From Propionivibrio dicarboxylicus (lineage in GTDB: Bacteria > Pseudomonadota > Gammaproteobacteria > Burkholderiales > Rhodocyclaceae): 64,000 bases of DNA. The notes beneath the pieces were generated by a model. It saw only the letters and a program-made list of their open reading frames with translations, was not told the origin of the DNA and did not search any database. This document shows, piece by piece, positions 24,538 through 34,912 of the stretch. Positions within the stretch are counted from its first letter, which is position 1; the number at the start of each line of letters is the position of its first letter. The stretch spans positions 674,250 to 738,249 of the forward strand of contig NZ_FNCY01000001.1 in NCBI RefSeq assembly GCF_900099695.1, in the 5' to 3' direction. The position numbers and the translations under genes were made by a program.

Positions 24538-25584
24538 TCAGGCACCCGGGAAGGCGTCCTTGTTGGCGGCCTTGCTGCGCGCTTCCGAGGCGGTCACGAT
24601 GTTGCGGCGGACGAGGTCCTGCAGGTTCTGGTCGAGCGTCTGCATGCCGACCTGTGCGCCGGTCTGGATCGCCGAGTACATCTGTGCGACCTTGGCTTCG
24701 CGGATCAGGTTGCGGATCGCCGGCGTGCCGATCATGATTTCGTGCGCGGCGACGCGGCCGCTGCCGTCCTTGGTCTTGAGCAGGGTCTGTGAGATGACGG
24801 CGCGCAGGGATTCCGACAGCATCGCCCGGACCATTTCCTTTTCGGCGGCAGGAAAGACGTCGACGATACGGTCGATCGTCTTGGCCGCGCTCGAGGTGTG
24901 CAGCGTGCCGAATACCAGGTGGCCGGTTTCGGCGCCGCTCAATGCCAGGCGAATGGTTTCGAGGTCGCGCATTTCGCCGACGAGAATGACATCGGGGTCC
25001 TCGCGCAGGGCCGAGCGCAGCGCGTTCGAGAACGAATGCGTATGCGGTCCGACTTCGCGCTGGTTGATCAGGCACTTCTTCGACTCGTGCACGAATTCGA
25101 TCGGGTCCTCGATCGTGAGGATGTGGCCCTGTTCGTTTTCGTTGATGTGGTTCACCATTGCCGCCAGCGTCGTCGATTTGCCCGACCCGGTCGGACCAGT
25201 GACGAGTACGATGCCGCGTGGATATTCGGAAATGTCCTTGAAAATCTTCGGCGCGTTGAGGTCCTCGAGCGAGAGCACCTTTGAGGGAATCGTGCGCAGC
25301 ACCGCCGACGCGCCGCGCTTCTGCACGAAGGCGTTGACGCGGAAGCGGGCGAGGTTGGGGATCTCGAAGGAGAAGTCGCATTCGAGGTTTTCCTCGTAGT
25401 GCTTGCGCTGTCCGTCGTTCATGATGTCATACACCATGGCGTGCACGTCCTTGTGTTCCATCGGCGGCAGATTGATGCGGCGCACATCGCCATGGACACG
25501 GATCATTGGAGGCAGGCCGGACGAAAGGTGCAGGTCGGAAGCCTTGTTCTTGACGCTGAAGGCCAGCAGTTCGGTGATGTCCAT
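24538..25584 (-). CDS. pilT: Type IV pilus retraction ATPase PilT
   Basis: The 348-residue protein has Walker A GPTGSGKST at 130-138, the Asp box ILTIEDPIEFVH, Walker B ILVGEMRDLET, the His box GTLHTSS and the PilT-specific AIRNLIREAK motif. It is the hexameric motor that depolymerises pili and drives twitching motility. GAGGGAG lies before the ATG. It is divergent from yggS with about 60 bases between starts, the common pilT-yggS-proC arrangement. Confidence 0.96.
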   Translation of the reverse strand: MDITELLAFSVKNKASDLHLSSGLPPMIRVHGDVRRINLPPMEHKDVHAMVYDIMNDGQRKHYEENLECDFSFEIPNLARFRVNAFVQKRGASAVLRTIPSKVLSLEDLNAPKIFKDISEYPRGIVLVTGPTGSGKSTTLAAMVNHINENEQGHILTIEDPIEFVHESKKCLINQREVGPHTHSFSNALRSALREDPDVILVGEMRDLETIRLALSGAETGHLVFGTLHTSSAAKTIDRIVDVFPAAEKEMVRAMLSESLRAVISQTLLKTKDGSGRVAAHEIMIGTPAIRNLIREAKVAQMYSAIQTGAQVGMQTLDQNLQDLVRRNIVTASEARSKAANKDAFPGA

Positions 25585-25647
25585 GGGGTCTCCCTCGGCG
25601 GTGTTCGGAGCGCGATGCTATACTCGCGGCATCTTTCGGCTCCGATT

Positions 25648-26337
25648 ATGACGACTATTTCTGCCAACCTGCAAGCCGTTTGCGCCCGCATCGATGCGGC
25701 TGCGCGCCGTTTCGGGCGCGACCCGGCCGCGGTGACGCTGCTGGCCGTGAGCAAGACCTGGCCGGCGTCTTCGGTCGAGGCAGCCGCTGCGGCCGGACAG
25801 CGCTGCTTCGGCGAGAACTACGTGCAGGAAGGCGTGGCCAAGACCCAGGCGCTTGCGGCGCTGGGGCTCGAATGGCATTTCATCGGCCCGCTGCAGAGCA
25901 ACAAGACGCGTCCGGTCGCCGAATCGTTTGCCTGGGTGCACTCGATCGATCGTCTGAAGATCGCGCAGCGCTTGTCGGAACAACGGCCCGAACACCTGCC
26001 GCCTTTGCAGGTGTGCCTGCAGGTCAATGTCAGCGGCGAGGCGAGCAAGAGCGGTGTCGCGCCGGACGAAGTGGCGGCCTTGGCCGCCGCGGTGATCGGT
26101 TTGCCCCGCTTGCAGTTGCGTGGATTGATGGCGATTCCGGAACCGATCGAGGATTTTGCCGCGCAGCGACGTGCATTTGCTTCGCTGCGCGAGACATTTG
26201 AACAGTTGCAACGCGGCGGAATGCCGCTCGATACGCTGTCGATGGGCATGTCGCACGACCTCGAGGCGGCGATCGCCGAAGGGGCGACGATGGTGCGTGT
26301 CGGAACCGCGATTTTTGGAGAGAGACAGAAACCATGA
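25648..26337 (+). CDS. yggS: Pyridoxal-phosphate homeostasis protein YggS
   Basis: The 229-residue single-domain PLP-binding protein shows the family pattern: LLAVSKTWP with the PLP lysine, FGENYVQEG, WHFIGPLQSNKT, and the C-terminal LSMGMSHDLEAAIAEGATMVRVG. It keeps free PLP and amino/keto-acid pools in balance and has no known enzymatic activity. The ATG at 25648 fits the family start; the open frame begins earlier but in the pilT promoter region. Its end overlaps proC by ATGA. Confidence 0.94.
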   Translation: MTTISANLQAVCARIDAAARRFGRDPAAVTLLAVSKTWPASSVEAAAAAGQRCFGENYVQEGVAKTQALAALGLEWHFIGPLQSNKTRPVAESFAWVHSIDRLKIAQRLSEQRPEHLPPLQVCLQVNVSGEASKSGVAPDEVAALAAAVIGLPRLQLRGLMAIPEPIEDFAAQRRAFASLRETFEQLQRGGMPLDTLSMGMSHDLEAAIAEGATMVRVGTAIFGERQKP

Positions 26338-27146
26338 AAATCACCTTCCTCGGCGGCGGCAATATGGCCAATGCGTTGATCGGCGGCATGCTCGACAAAG
26401 GCGTCCCCGCCAGCGCGATCACGGTGATCGAGATCAACGAGCAGAACCACGAGCCCTTGCGGCAGCGCTTCGGCGTCAAGTGCGTGACGACGCCGACGGC
26501 AGAAGTGTTCAACTGCGACGTTTTGCTGCTGGCGGTCAAGCCGCAGCAATTGCGCGCTGCAGTCGAACCGTTTAGCGGCAAGTTGCGCGAGCAACTCGTC
26601 ATCAGCATCGCCGCCGGTATTCGTCTGGGCGACCTGTCGCGCTGGCTCGGCGGCTATACGCGCCTGGTCCGAGCCATGCCGAATACGCCGGCCCTGATCG
26701 GCGCCGGCGTTACCGGTCTATTCGCGCTGCCCGGCGTTGCCGAGCCCGAGCGGCGCGGCGCGGAAAAAATCCTGCAGGCCGTCGGCACGACCCTATGGGT
26801 GGCTGACGAAGGCCAGATCGACGCGGTCACGGCAATCTCGGGCAGCGGTCCCGCCTATGCCTTCCTGCTGATCGAGGCGATGCAGCAGGCTGCTGCCGAA
26901 CTCGGTTTCTCGCCCGAACAGGCGCGTCAACTGTCGATCGATACGGTGCTTGGCGCCGCCAAGCTGGCGCAGGGCTCGGAAGAGTCCGCAGCGATCCTGC
27001 GCGAGCGCGTCACGTCGAAGGGCGGCACGACCGAGGCGGCGCTGCGCGTCATGGCGGAGCACGGCGTACGCGAAGCGATTGCCGCCGGTGCGCTGGCGGC
27101 CGCAGCGCGTAGCCGCGAACTCGGCGAACAGTTCGGGCGCGACTGA
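26334..27146 (+). CDS. proC: Pyrroline-5-carboxylate reductase
   Basis: This 270-residue enzyme makes the last step of proline synthesis, reducing pyrroline-5-carboxylate with NAD(P)H. The N-terminus has the nucleotide fold FLGGGNMANALIGG, followed by AVKPQQ, VRAMPNTPALIGAGVTGLF and the family signature around AISGSGPAYAFLLIEAM. Length and ends match ProC. Its ATG overlaps the yggS stop, and it lies in the standard yggS-proC-yggT order. Confidence 0.97.
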   Translation: MKITFLGGGNMANALIGGMLDKGVPASAITVIEINEQNHEPLRQRFGVKCVTTPTAEVFNCDVLLLAVKPQQLRAAVEPFSGKLREQLVISIAAGIRLGDLSRWLGGYTRLVRAMPNTPALIGAGVTGLFALPGVAEPERRGAEKILQAVGTTLWVADEGQIDAVTAISGSGPAYAFLLIEAMQQAAAELGFSPEQARQLSIDTVLGAAKLAQGSEESAAILRERVTSKGGTTEAALRVMAEHGVREAIAAGALAAAARSRELGEQFGRD

Positions 27147-27193
27147 GCGAGCGTGCCGGCGATCGATACCGTGTGTGCATTGGAGAGTGATTG

Positions 27194-27739
27194 ATGTTGA
27201 CGCGTGCTTTGCTTTTCCTGCTCGATTCCATCGGCGGATTTTTTGGCGGCGTATTGTTGCTCCGCTTCATGATGCAGGCGTTTCGCGTCTCCTTCTCCAA
27301 TCCGCTGGGGGCGCTGGTCGTTCAGCTGAGTAACTGGATCGTCGCGCCCTTGCGGCGCATCCTGCCGGGATTCATGGGCTTCGACCTGGCGTCGCTGCTG
27401 CCCGCGTATGCGTTGCAGGCGCTGCTCCTGCTGGCCCGGGTCGCCCTGCTGGGCGGAATGCATATCGGTTTCGGCGCGCCGGAAATGCTCGTCGCATTCA
27501 TTGCCGGGCAGGCCTTGCTCGCCACGCTGCGGCTGGGCGTTTACCTGATGATCGGCGCGCTGGTGCTGCAGGCGGTGTTGTCGTGGATCAACCCGTATTC
27601 GCCGTTTTCCCAGCCGGTGAATCAATTCACCCGGCCGCTGCTGGCGCCGTTGCAGCGCATCATTCCGCCGCTCGGCATGATCGATCTGTCGCCCTTGGCG
27701 GCGATTCTCCTGCTGCAGCTGATCCTGATTTTCCTGTGA
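27194..27739 (+). CDS. yggT: YggT-family integral membrane protein
   Basis: The 181-residue protein holds two YggT repeats. Each has hydrophobic segments (for example LLFLLDSIGGFFGGVLLLRF near the start and LMIGALVLQAVLSWINPY in the second half) and a RPLLAPLQRIIPPLGMIDLSP-type conserved tail, here split in two copies. The family is linked to osmotic stress tolerance and ion uptake, but its role is not settled. The ATG at 27194 follows GGAGAG; a TTG one codon earlier is unlikely. Confidence 0.9.
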   Translation: MLTRALLFLLDSIGGFFGGVLLLRFMMQAFRVSFSNPLGALVVQLSNWIVAPLRRILPGFMGFDLASLLPAYALQALLLLARVALLGGMHIGFGAPEMLVAFIAGQALLATLRLGVYLMIGALVLQAVLSWINPYSPFSQPVNQFTRPLLAPLQRIIPPLGMIDLSPLAAILLLQLILIFL

Positions 27740-27749
27740 GGCGCGTGCG

Positions 27750-28040
27750 GTGACCTGGTTGCAGGCACGCGGTGACGCGGTGACGCTGACGCTGCACATC
27801 CAACCGGCGGCACGCAAGACCGAAGTGGCCGGCCTGCACGGCGATGCGCTGAAAATCCGTTTGGCCGCACCGCCGGTGGACGGCAAGGCCAACGCGGCAC
27901 TGCTCGAGTTCATTGCCGACCGCCTGGACCTGCCGCGCGCCGCCGTCAGCCTGAAGAGCGGACAGACCTCCCGGCGCAAGGTGGTCGAAGTCGCCGTCAA
28001 TGAAGCCGTCGTGCGCGATCGGCTCTGGTCGGGCAGTTGA
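27750..28040 (+). CDS. yggU: DUF167/YggU family protein
   Basis: The 96-residue protein matches the small YggU family: LTLHIQPAARKTEVAGLHGD, LKIRLAAPPVDGKANAAL and VSLKSGQTSRRKVVEV. Its function is unknown. It starts with GTG ten bases after yggT, where it is regularly found, and is followed closely by a permease gene. Confidence 0.88.
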   Translation: MTWLQARGDAVTLTLHIQPAARKTEVAGLHGDALKIRLAAPPVDGKANAALLEFIADRLDLPRAAVSLKSGQTSRRKVVEVAVNEAVVRDRLWSGS

Positions 28041-28050
28041 GGGCTCGTCG

Positions 28051-28800
28051 ATGTTCTCTCCCGATTACCTGCTGTTGATCGTTGGTGCCGTCATCGCCGG
28101 TTTTGTGCAAGGCTTGTCGGGGTTCGCTTTCAGCATGGTGGCGGTGTCGATCTGGGTCTGGGGACTCGATCCCAAGCTCGTCTCGGTGATGGCCGTCTTC
28201 GGCTCGCTGACAGGCCAGCTGGTTGCCATGGTGTCGGTCCGGCGCGGGCTGCATCTGAAGGTCCTCGGGCCCTATCTCGCCGGCGGACTCGTCGGCATTC
28301 CGATTGGCGTGTTGCTCCTGCCGTCGCTCGATCCCAATGTCTTCAAACTGATCCTCGGCATCGTGCTCGTCGCCTGGTGTCCGACCATGCTGTTTTCCCG
28401 CAATCTGCCGCAGATTCGCTGGGGCGGTCGCCTTGCCGACGCGCTCTCGGGCATGGCCGGCGGCTTCATGGGCGGTCTCGGCGGTATCACGGGGGCCATC
28501 CCGACCTTGTGGACGACCCTGCGCGGACTTGAGAAAGACGAGCAGCGCGCGGTCATCCAGAACTTCAACCTGGCGACGCTGGCGGTGACCTTCGTCGCCT
28601 ATCTATTCACCGGGGTGGTCAGCGCCGAGATGTGGCCGATGTTCCCTGTCGTGGCCTTGGCACTGTTTCTGCCGGCGCGCTTCGGTGTGCGCGTCTATGC
28701 GCGCATGAGCCAGGCGCGCTTCCGCCAGATCGTTCTACTCCTGCTGAGCTTTTCCGGCGTGGCCGTGTTGTGCGCGGCCTTGCCAAAATTGCTCGCCTGA
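28051..28800 (+). CDS. TSUP-family (TauE/SafE) permease
   Basis: The 249-residue protein has about eight hydrophobic segments and the TSUP opening pattern AGFVQGLSGFAFSMVAVSIW, with a second related repeat MAGGFMGGLGGITGAIPTLW. Members export or import organosulfonates, sulfite or related anions; the substrate here is unknown. The ATG at 28051 lies ten bases after yggU. The next gene, the AcrR-type regulator, is separated by an operator. Confidence 0.85.
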   Translation: MFSPDYLLLIVGAVIAGFVQGLSGFAFSMVAVSIWVWGLDPKLVSVMAVFGSLTGQLVAMVSVRRGLHLKVLGPYLAGGLVGIPIGVLLLPSLDPNVFKLILGIVLVAWCPTMLFSRNLPQIRWGGRLADALSGMAGGFMGGLGGITGAIPTLWTTLRGLEKDEQRAVIQNFNLATLAVTFVAYLFTGVVSAEMWPMFPVVALALFLPARFGVRVYARMSQARFRQIVLLLLSFSGVAVLCAALPKLLA

Positions 28801-28849
28801 CAAAATCGCCGACGAACAGCGACGGATCGGCGTGGCGCTGCATGATATT

Positions 28850-28873
28850 TACATACATTCATGAGTGTATGTA
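28850..28873. promoter_or_regulatory. AcrR-type operator
   Basis: TACATACA-N8-TGTATGTA is a perfect 8-bp inverted repeat. It closely resembles the known E. coli AcrR site upstream of acrAB, which has the same arms and spacer length. It lies 76 bases before the acrR-like start codon, so the repressor probably controls its own gene. Confidence 0.85.
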
Positions 28874-28949
28874 TTCGCCGTTTCGCGCTAGAATCGTGAC
28901 TTGCGTACCTGGCATTGGTCTATGGGCGTCATGCAGGAGGATCATCATC

Positions 28950-29570
28950 ATGGTCAGGAAAACCAAGGAGGAAGCGCAGGAAACCCGGAACGCGATTCTC
29001 GATGCGGCTGAACTCGTGTTCAAGGAACATGGCGTCAGTCGCACCTCGCTGGCGGAAATCGCGACGGCGGCCGGGGTGACGCGCGGTGCCGTGTATTGGC
29101 ACTTCAAGAACAAGGCCGATCTGTTCGATGCCATGATCCAGCGGGTTTTCGACCCGTTCGAGACGAAGCTTGCCGAGTTGCGGGCCGACGACGACGCCAA
29201 TCCGGTCGACCTCCTGCGCAAACTCGCATCGCATTTCTTCGAACGCATCGTCAATGATCCGCGCTATCTCCGCGTCATAGAGATCGTCTGGCATAAATGC
29301 GAGTATGTCGGGGAAATGGCGCGCAGTCGGGACAAGCATCTCGAATGCGGAAACCGTTATCTCGCGGTCAGTGAAGAAGCCTTCCGGTTGGCGCAGGCAC
29401 GTGGCTATCTGCCCGCTTCGCTAGACCCGCATCTGGCAGCGATTGGTCTGATGGCGGCGGCCGACGGCCTCGTGGTCAACTGGACGCTCGATCCGCGGCT
29501 TTTCTCGTTGGCTGCCGACGGGCCGGTCATCATTGATCTGTATCTTGCGGGATTGCACACAACTCAATAG
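28950..29570 (+). CDS. acrR: TetR-family repressor of AcrR/TtgR/MtrR type
   Basis: The 206-residue protein has the TetR DNA-binding helix-turn-helix (TSLAEIATAAGVTRGAVYWHFKNK split across residues 33-56) and a ligand domain with IVWHKCEYVGEMA, closely like E. coli AcrR. Such repressors bind drugs or other hydrophobic compounds and release RND efflux genes. The ATG at 28950 follows AGGAGG; longer frames upstream cross the operator. No acrAB-type pump genes are next to it, which is unusual; the pump it controls may be elsewhere. Confidence 0.92.
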   Translation: MVRKTKEEAQETRNAILDAAELVFKEHGVSRTSLAEIATAAGVTRGAVYWHFKNKADLFDAMIQRVFDPFETKLAELRADDDANPVDLLRKLASHFFERIVNDPRYLRVIEIVWHKCEYVGEMARSRDKHLECGNRYLAVSEEAFRLAQARGYLPASLDPHLAAIGLMAAADGLVVNWTLDPRLFSLAADGPVIIDLYLAGLHTTQ

Positions 29571-29578
29571 AAAAGGTC

Positions 29579-29609
29579 CCCGGTTAAACGCAGTCTGCAT
29601 TTAACCGGG
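29579..29609. terminator. Hairpin between convergent acrR and chemoreceptor genes
   Basis: A 10-bp perfect stem CCCGGTTAAA/TTTAACCGGG (29579-29588 and 29600-29609) with an 11-base loop. There is no T-run on the plus strand; on the minus strand a short CTTTT follows. Probably terminates the chemoreceptor transcript. Confidence 0.65.
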
Positions 29610-29645
29610 CCTGTCCTCACTGGCATTAAGCGTCGAAGGCCAACG

Positions 29646-31271
29646 TCAAGCGACCCGGTAGGCGCTGACGATGCGCTGCATATCCTTGGCCAGTCGGTCG
29701 AGCGTGTTCGCGGCTTCGGCACTGTTGGCTGCCGCTGCGCTGCTCTCTTCCGACATCTGGGCGATACGTTCGACCTGCGAGGCGATATTGTTGGTGGCGG
29801 CTCCCTGTTCGCGAATGGCTTCGGCAATTTCCTCGACCATGTCGATCGAGCACCGTGCCCCCTCGCCGATTTGCAGCATCGCTTGATTGGCCTCCTGAGC
29901 CTTGTCCACACCGGATTTTACTTTGGTGTTGACCGTCGTCATGCTGGCGACCGCGTCGCTTGCGCTGGTGCGCATGGTGTCGATGGTCTTGGCGATTTGC
30001 TGGGTCGAGGTGGCGGTGCGTTCGGCCAACTTGCGCACTTCGTCAGCGACGACCGCAAAGCCGCGGCCTTGCTCGCCGGCGCGGGCAGCTTCGATGGCAG
30101 CGTTGAGTGCGAGCAGATTCGTCTGTTCGGCGACGTCCCGGATGACCTGAAGGACGTTGGCGATCTGCTGGCTATTCGATTCGAGACTGTGAATGAGTTC
30201 TCCGGCTTCGCCGACCGTGCTGGCAATTTCGTGAATTTCCGTGCTGGTCTCTGCAATGACATGCTCGCCGCGCCCGGCGACCTCGCCCGATTCCTTGGCC
30301 AGGCGGCTGGTCTCGCCGGCCCGGTCGGCGACGTGATTGATGCTGACCGTGAGTTGCTCGACGGTTGCCGCCATGTCGGAGGCCGCTGCGGCTTGCTGCT
30401 GCGAGGCGGTGGCGACGTGACCGGAGGTGGTGTTCATTTCGTCGGCGGCCGCGGCGACTGAACGCGTGCTCTCGGCAATCGATCGGAGGCTCGTCTGTAA
30501 CTTCTCGATCAGCCGGTTGAAAGCGTCGGCGGAGTGGCCGAGTTCGTCCATGCGCGTGATCGGGATACGCACCGTGAAATCGAGCGTGTCGTTGACCTGG
30601 TTCATCATGCCGCTCAGACGCCCCATGCGCGTGCGAATCTCGCGAATGATGAAGAAGCTGAGTCCGCCGACAACGGTGAGCGACAGGACGATCAGGCCGA
30701 TGGCGACGAACTGGCCGCGCCGGTCGCTGGCTTCCGAGTCCTTGATGTAGTCTTCAGCCAGCTGGTTGTTGTATTTCTTGTGTGCCTCGATGGCTTCGCT
30801 GAGAACCGTCATGTTCTTGGTCGCCTTGGCGACGCCATCCCAAATGCCGGCGTCATCGAGGGCCCGAGATCGTTCGAGCGCCGGTTCGATCTCGACGAAA
30901 TAGGTTTCGAAATAGCCCTTTTCCTTGTCCAGCATCGCCTTGTCCGTGGCATCGGAAACGAGATCCTTCTCGTAGCGTGCCAATCCTTGCCGGATCTTGT
31001 CCTTCAGCGCCTTGATCTGCGCATCGGAGGTTTGCTTCTTGGCGGCATCCTTGTTGAGGAAGTGGTAGAGCACCGATAGCCTCAAGCGCAGGAAATCCTG
31101 ATTGATGGATTCAATGGTTTCGATGCTGGGCAGCGTATTCCGGTAAAGGTAGTCGATGCTGCCGCGGAGGTGATAGGCGACGTAGGCACCGGAGGCCGCC
31201 AGGACCAGCAGCGAGGTGATGGCAACGACGGCGAGAATTTGCAAACGTCTTGCGATACTGACATTCCCCAT
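29646..31271 (-). CDS. Methyl-accepting chemotaxis protein (4HB-HAMP-MA)
   Basis: The 541-residue receptor has a first membrane helix near residues 11-33, a periplasmic four-helix-bundle domain of about 155 residues, a second membrane helix near 190-212, a HAMP domain ([12 protein letters not shown]...[10 protein letters not shown]) and a cytoplasmic signalling domain with the invariant hairpin tip [21 protein letters not shown]. It senses a small ligand and signals to a CheA kinase. It is transcribed alone. It does not look like PilJ, which is longer with a different sensor domain. The ligand is unknown. Confidence 0.93.
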   Translation of the reverse strand: MGNVSIARRLQILAVVAITSLLVLAASGAYVAYHLRGSIDYLYRNTLPSIETIESINQDFLRLRLSVLYHFLNKDAAKKQTSDAQIKALKDKIRQGLARYEKDLVSDATDKAMLDKEKGYFETYFVEIEPALERSRALDDAGIWDGVAKATKNMTVLSEAIEAHKKYNNQLAEDYIKDSEASDRRGQFVAIGLIVLSLTVVGGLSFFIIREIRTRMGRLSGMMNQVNDTLDFTVRIPITRMDELGHSADAFNRLIEKLQTSLRSIAESTRSVAAAADEMNTTSGHVATASQQQAAAASDMAATVEQLTVSINHVADRAGETSRLAKESGEVAGRGEHVIAETSTEIHEIASTVGEAGELIHSLESNSQQIANVLQVIRDVAEQTNLLALNAAIEAARAGEQGRGFAVVADEVRKLAERTATSTQQIAKTIDTMRTSASDAVASMTTVNTKVKSGVDKAQEANQAMLQIGEGARCSIDMVEEIAEAIREQGAATNNIASQVERIAQMSEESSAAAANSAEAANTLDRLAKDMQRIVSAYRVA

Positions 31272-31435
31272 TTCGAAGGTCCTTTCCCGGTGAGTTTTTA
31301 TAGGTGCTCAGCTGATGGAAAATTTTTATGTCATAGGCCGGCGGATGCCAATTACTTGACATCTGAATGAATGGTAGGCCAATTTGGCCGAAAGAGGGAG
31401 GGTTTGATTGAGCCCCGGGCGTTTGTTGCTCTGGC

Positions 31436-32671
31436 TTATTGCAGTAGTGCAACGACGCTGCCGCAGGAAAGTGTCGCCAGCGTACCGGACACGAGTGTCC
31501 AGGGGCCCAGCCGGATGATTTCGGCGCGGCGCTCGGGAGCCATCGCGCACATGCCGCCGAGCAGGATACCGAGACTGCCGAGGTTGGCGAAGCCGCAGAG
31601 CGCGTAGGTCATGATCAGTCTTGAGCGTGGCGCCAATGCGTCGGCGGGCAGGTAGGCGAGATCAAGATAGGCGATCAGTTCGTTGAGGACGGTCTTGGTG
31701 CCGAGCAGCGCGCCCGCGGTGCCGGCCTCGCTCCAGGGAATGCCGCAAGCCCAAGCGAGCGGCGCCATCAGCCACCCGAGCAGGCGTTGCAGCGTCAGCG
31801 CCGTACCGTCGATTGCCGGAAGCATACCGAGCGCCTGGTTGGCGAGGCTGACGAGTGCGACGAGGACGATCAGCATGGCGACGATGTTGATCAGCAGCGT
31901 CGCGCCTTCCATCGTGCCGCGGGTGATCGCGTCCATGCTGCTCTGGTCGGTGCGCGGCAGCTCAAGGTGGCGGCCGGTCGGTGCGCCGGTGGGGGGCACA
32001 AGGATGACCGAGAAAACGATCGCAGCCGGCGCGCTGATGAACGAGGCGGCGAGGATATGGCCGAGCGCATCGGGAACGACCTTGCCGAGGATCGCCGCAT
32101 ACAGCCCCATGACCGTGCCGGCGACGCCAGCCATGCCGGCGGAGAGGATGATGAAGAGCTCGCCGCGGCTGACGGCAGCCAGATAGGGGCGGACGAGCAG
32201 GGGCGCCTCGACCATGCCGACGAAGACATTGGCGGCCGTGGACATGCCGACGGCTCCGCCGACGCCGAGGCTGCGTTCAAGGACGAGCGAAAAGAAGCGC
32301 ACCGCCCAGGGCAGTATCCGCCAGTGAAAAAGCAGCGCCGAGAGCGCGCTCATGACGAGCACGATCGGGAGCGCCTGGAAGGCCAGCACAAAGCTGCTGC
32401 CGGGCGCGCTTTCACTGAAAGGGAGCGGGCCGCCGCCGAGATAGCCGAAGACGAGTTGCGTGCCTTCGCGCGTTGCCGCGCTGATGGCGAGCAAGGCGTC
32501 GTTGCAGGCGGCGAAGGTCTCGCGGGCGCCGGGCAGGCGGAAAATCGCCAGCGCCAGCGCGCCTTGCAGCGTGATGCCGCCGAGAACGGTACGCCAGGGC
32601 ACCGCCCGCCGGTTGGCCGATAGCACCCACGCCAGCGCCAGCAGGCCGAGATAGCCGACGAGCGCCTGCAC
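31436..32671 (-). CDS. nupC: NupC-type concentrative nucleoside transporter
   Basis: The 411-residue membrane protein matches the CNT family: a three-helix start (VGYLGLLALAWVLS), SAPGSSFVLAFQALPIVLVMSALSALLF split across the inner region, GVGGAVGMSTAANVFVGMVEAPLLVRPY, the re-entrant loop motif and TYALCGFANLGSLGILLGG at the end. It imports nucleosides with protons or sodium. The start is GTG at 32671 after GGGAG; the long upstream frame is antisense noise. It is the last gene of the pyr operon (17 bases after pyrC'), which fits pyrimidine salvage. Confidence 0.9.
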   Translation of the reverse strand: MQALVGYLGLLALAWVLSANRRAVPWRTVLGGITLQGALALAIFRLPGARETFAACNDALLAISAATREGTQLVFGYLGGGPLPFSESAPGSSFVLAFQALPIVLVMSALSALLFHWRILPWAVRFFSLVLERSLGVGGAVGMSTAANVFVGMVEAPLLVRPYLAAVSRGELFIILSAGMAGVAGTVMGLYAAILGKVVPDALGHILAASFISAPAAIVFSVILVPPTGAPTGRHLELPRTDQSSMDAITRGTMEGATLLINIVAMLIVLVALVSLANQALGMLPAIDGTALTLQRLLGWLMAPLAWACGIPWSEAGTAGALLGTKTVLNELIAYLDLAYLPADALAPRSRLIMTYALCGFANLGSLGILLGGMCAMAPERRAEIIRLGPWTLVSGTLATLSCGSVVALLQ

Positions 32672-32688
32672 CGTGGGCTCCCGCTGTC

Positions 32689-33951
32689 CTAGTGGCTGTC
32701 GCCGAAGACCTGGCGCCCGCCGACCAGCGTGGCGCGAACCTGGCCACACATCTCTTCGCCGGGGAAGGGGGTGTTCTTGCCCTGGCTGCGCAGCGTGTCC
32801 GGCGTCACGCGCCAGCGTGCCTCGGGATCGAAGATGCAGAGGTCGGCGCGGCTGCCCGGCGCGAGCGTGCCGGTCTCGATACCGAGGATGGTGGCAGGAT
32901 CGCAGGTGATGCGGGCCAGTGCCGTCGCCAGCGGAACGCCGCATTCCTGTGCCCAGCGCAGCGTCAAGGGCAGCAGCAGTTCGAGCCCGGTCGCACCCGG
33001 TTGAGCTTCGCCGAACGGCAGTTGCTTGCCGTCTTCGCTGACCGGCGTGTGGTCGGAGCAGATCGCCGCCAGACCTTCGGCAACCGCTTCGCGCAGCGCG
33101 GCGCGGTCGCTGGTGGCGCGTAGCGGCGGAGTGAAGCGGGCATGGCTGTCGAAATAACCGATGTCCTCTTCCGACAGGTGCAGGTGATGGATGCCGACGT
33201 CGCAGCTGACGGCGAGTCCGTTGCGGCGCGCTTCACGTACCAGCGCGATACCGGCGGCCGACGACAGCCGCGTCAGGTGCAGGCGGACGCCGGTGGCCTT
33301 GGCCAGTTGCAGGGCGGTGGCGATGGCGACGGTTTCGGCACAGACCGGGATGCCGGCGAGTCCGAGGCGTGAGCCGACATCGCCGTCATGGGCGACGCCG
33401 TCGCGGGCCAGGTAGTGGTCCTGCGGTTGCAGGTGCAGGGCGACGTCGACGGTGGCGGCGTATTGCATCGCCCGCAGCAGCACTTGCGTGTCGATCAGCG
33501 GACGCTGGGCTTGCGAGAAGGCGATGCAACCGCTCTTCCTCAGCGTCGCCAGTTCGGCGAGCTTCTCGCCGCCGAGTTCCTGCGTCAGTGCGCCGAGCGG
33601 GTAGATATGGGCGAGGCCGAGCGCGGCGCCGCGACGGACGATGCGTTCGACAAGTCCGGCTTCGTCGAGCGGCGGTCGCGTGTCGGGCGGGCAGGCCAGT
33701 GCCGTGATGCCGCCGGCGACGGCGGCTGCCAGTTCGGGTTCGACACCGCCGAGGCGGGCGGAAAGATCGACGAAGCCGGGGCTGACGATGCAGCCTTGGG
33801 CGTCGATCGTTTGCGTCGCGACGAAGCCGGCAGGGGCTGCACCGATTGCGGCGATGCGGTCCCCGTCGATATAGACGTCGGCGACCTGGTCGAATTGACG
33901 CTGCGGATCGATGACGCGGCCGCCGGTGATGTGGATCGTGTGCTTGTTCAT
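32689..33951 (-). CDS. pyrC': Dihydroorotase-like protein PyrC' (probably inactive)
   Basis: The 420-residue protein has the dihydroorotase fold but the metal motif DxHxHxR is replaced by PGFVDLSARLGG, so both zinc-binding histidines are missing. Other family segments remain (HLHLSEEDIGYFD, CSDHTPVSEDGK). In Pseudomonas-type operons such PyrC' proteins have no dihydroorotase activity and serve as structural partners of aspartate carbamoyltransferase. The gene lies one base after pyrB's stop, which supports that role here. A true dihydroorotase should be encoded elsewhere. Confidence 0.9.
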   Translation of the reverse strand: MNKHTIHITGGRVIDPQRQFDQVADVYIDGDRIAAIGAAPAGFVATQTIDAQGCIVSPGFVDLSARLGGVEPELAAAVAGGITALACPPDTRPPLDEAGLVERIVRRGAALGLAHIYPLGALTQELGGEKLAELATLRKSGCIAFSQAQRPLIDTQVLLRAMQYAATVDVALHLQPQDHYLARDGVAHDGDVGSRLGLAGIPVCAETVAIATALQLAKATGVRLHLTRLSSAAGIALVREARRNGLAVSCDVGIHHLHLSEEDIGYFDSHARFTPPLRATSDRAALREAVAEGLAAICSDHTPVSEDGKQLPFGEAQPGATGLELLLPLTLRWAQECGVPLATALARITCDPATILGIETGTLAPGSRADLCIFDPEARWRVTPDTLRSQGKNTPFPGEEMCGQVRATLVGGRQVFGDSH

Positions 33952-33952
33952 C

Positions 33953-34904
<952 letters not shown>

Positions 34905-34912
<8 letters not shown>

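Noticed and set aside
29646..31271. The chemoreceptor as the missing PilJ
   Set aside because: It is 541 residues with a four-helix-bundle sensor and is far from the pil genes; PilJ is longer and has a different periplasmic domain.
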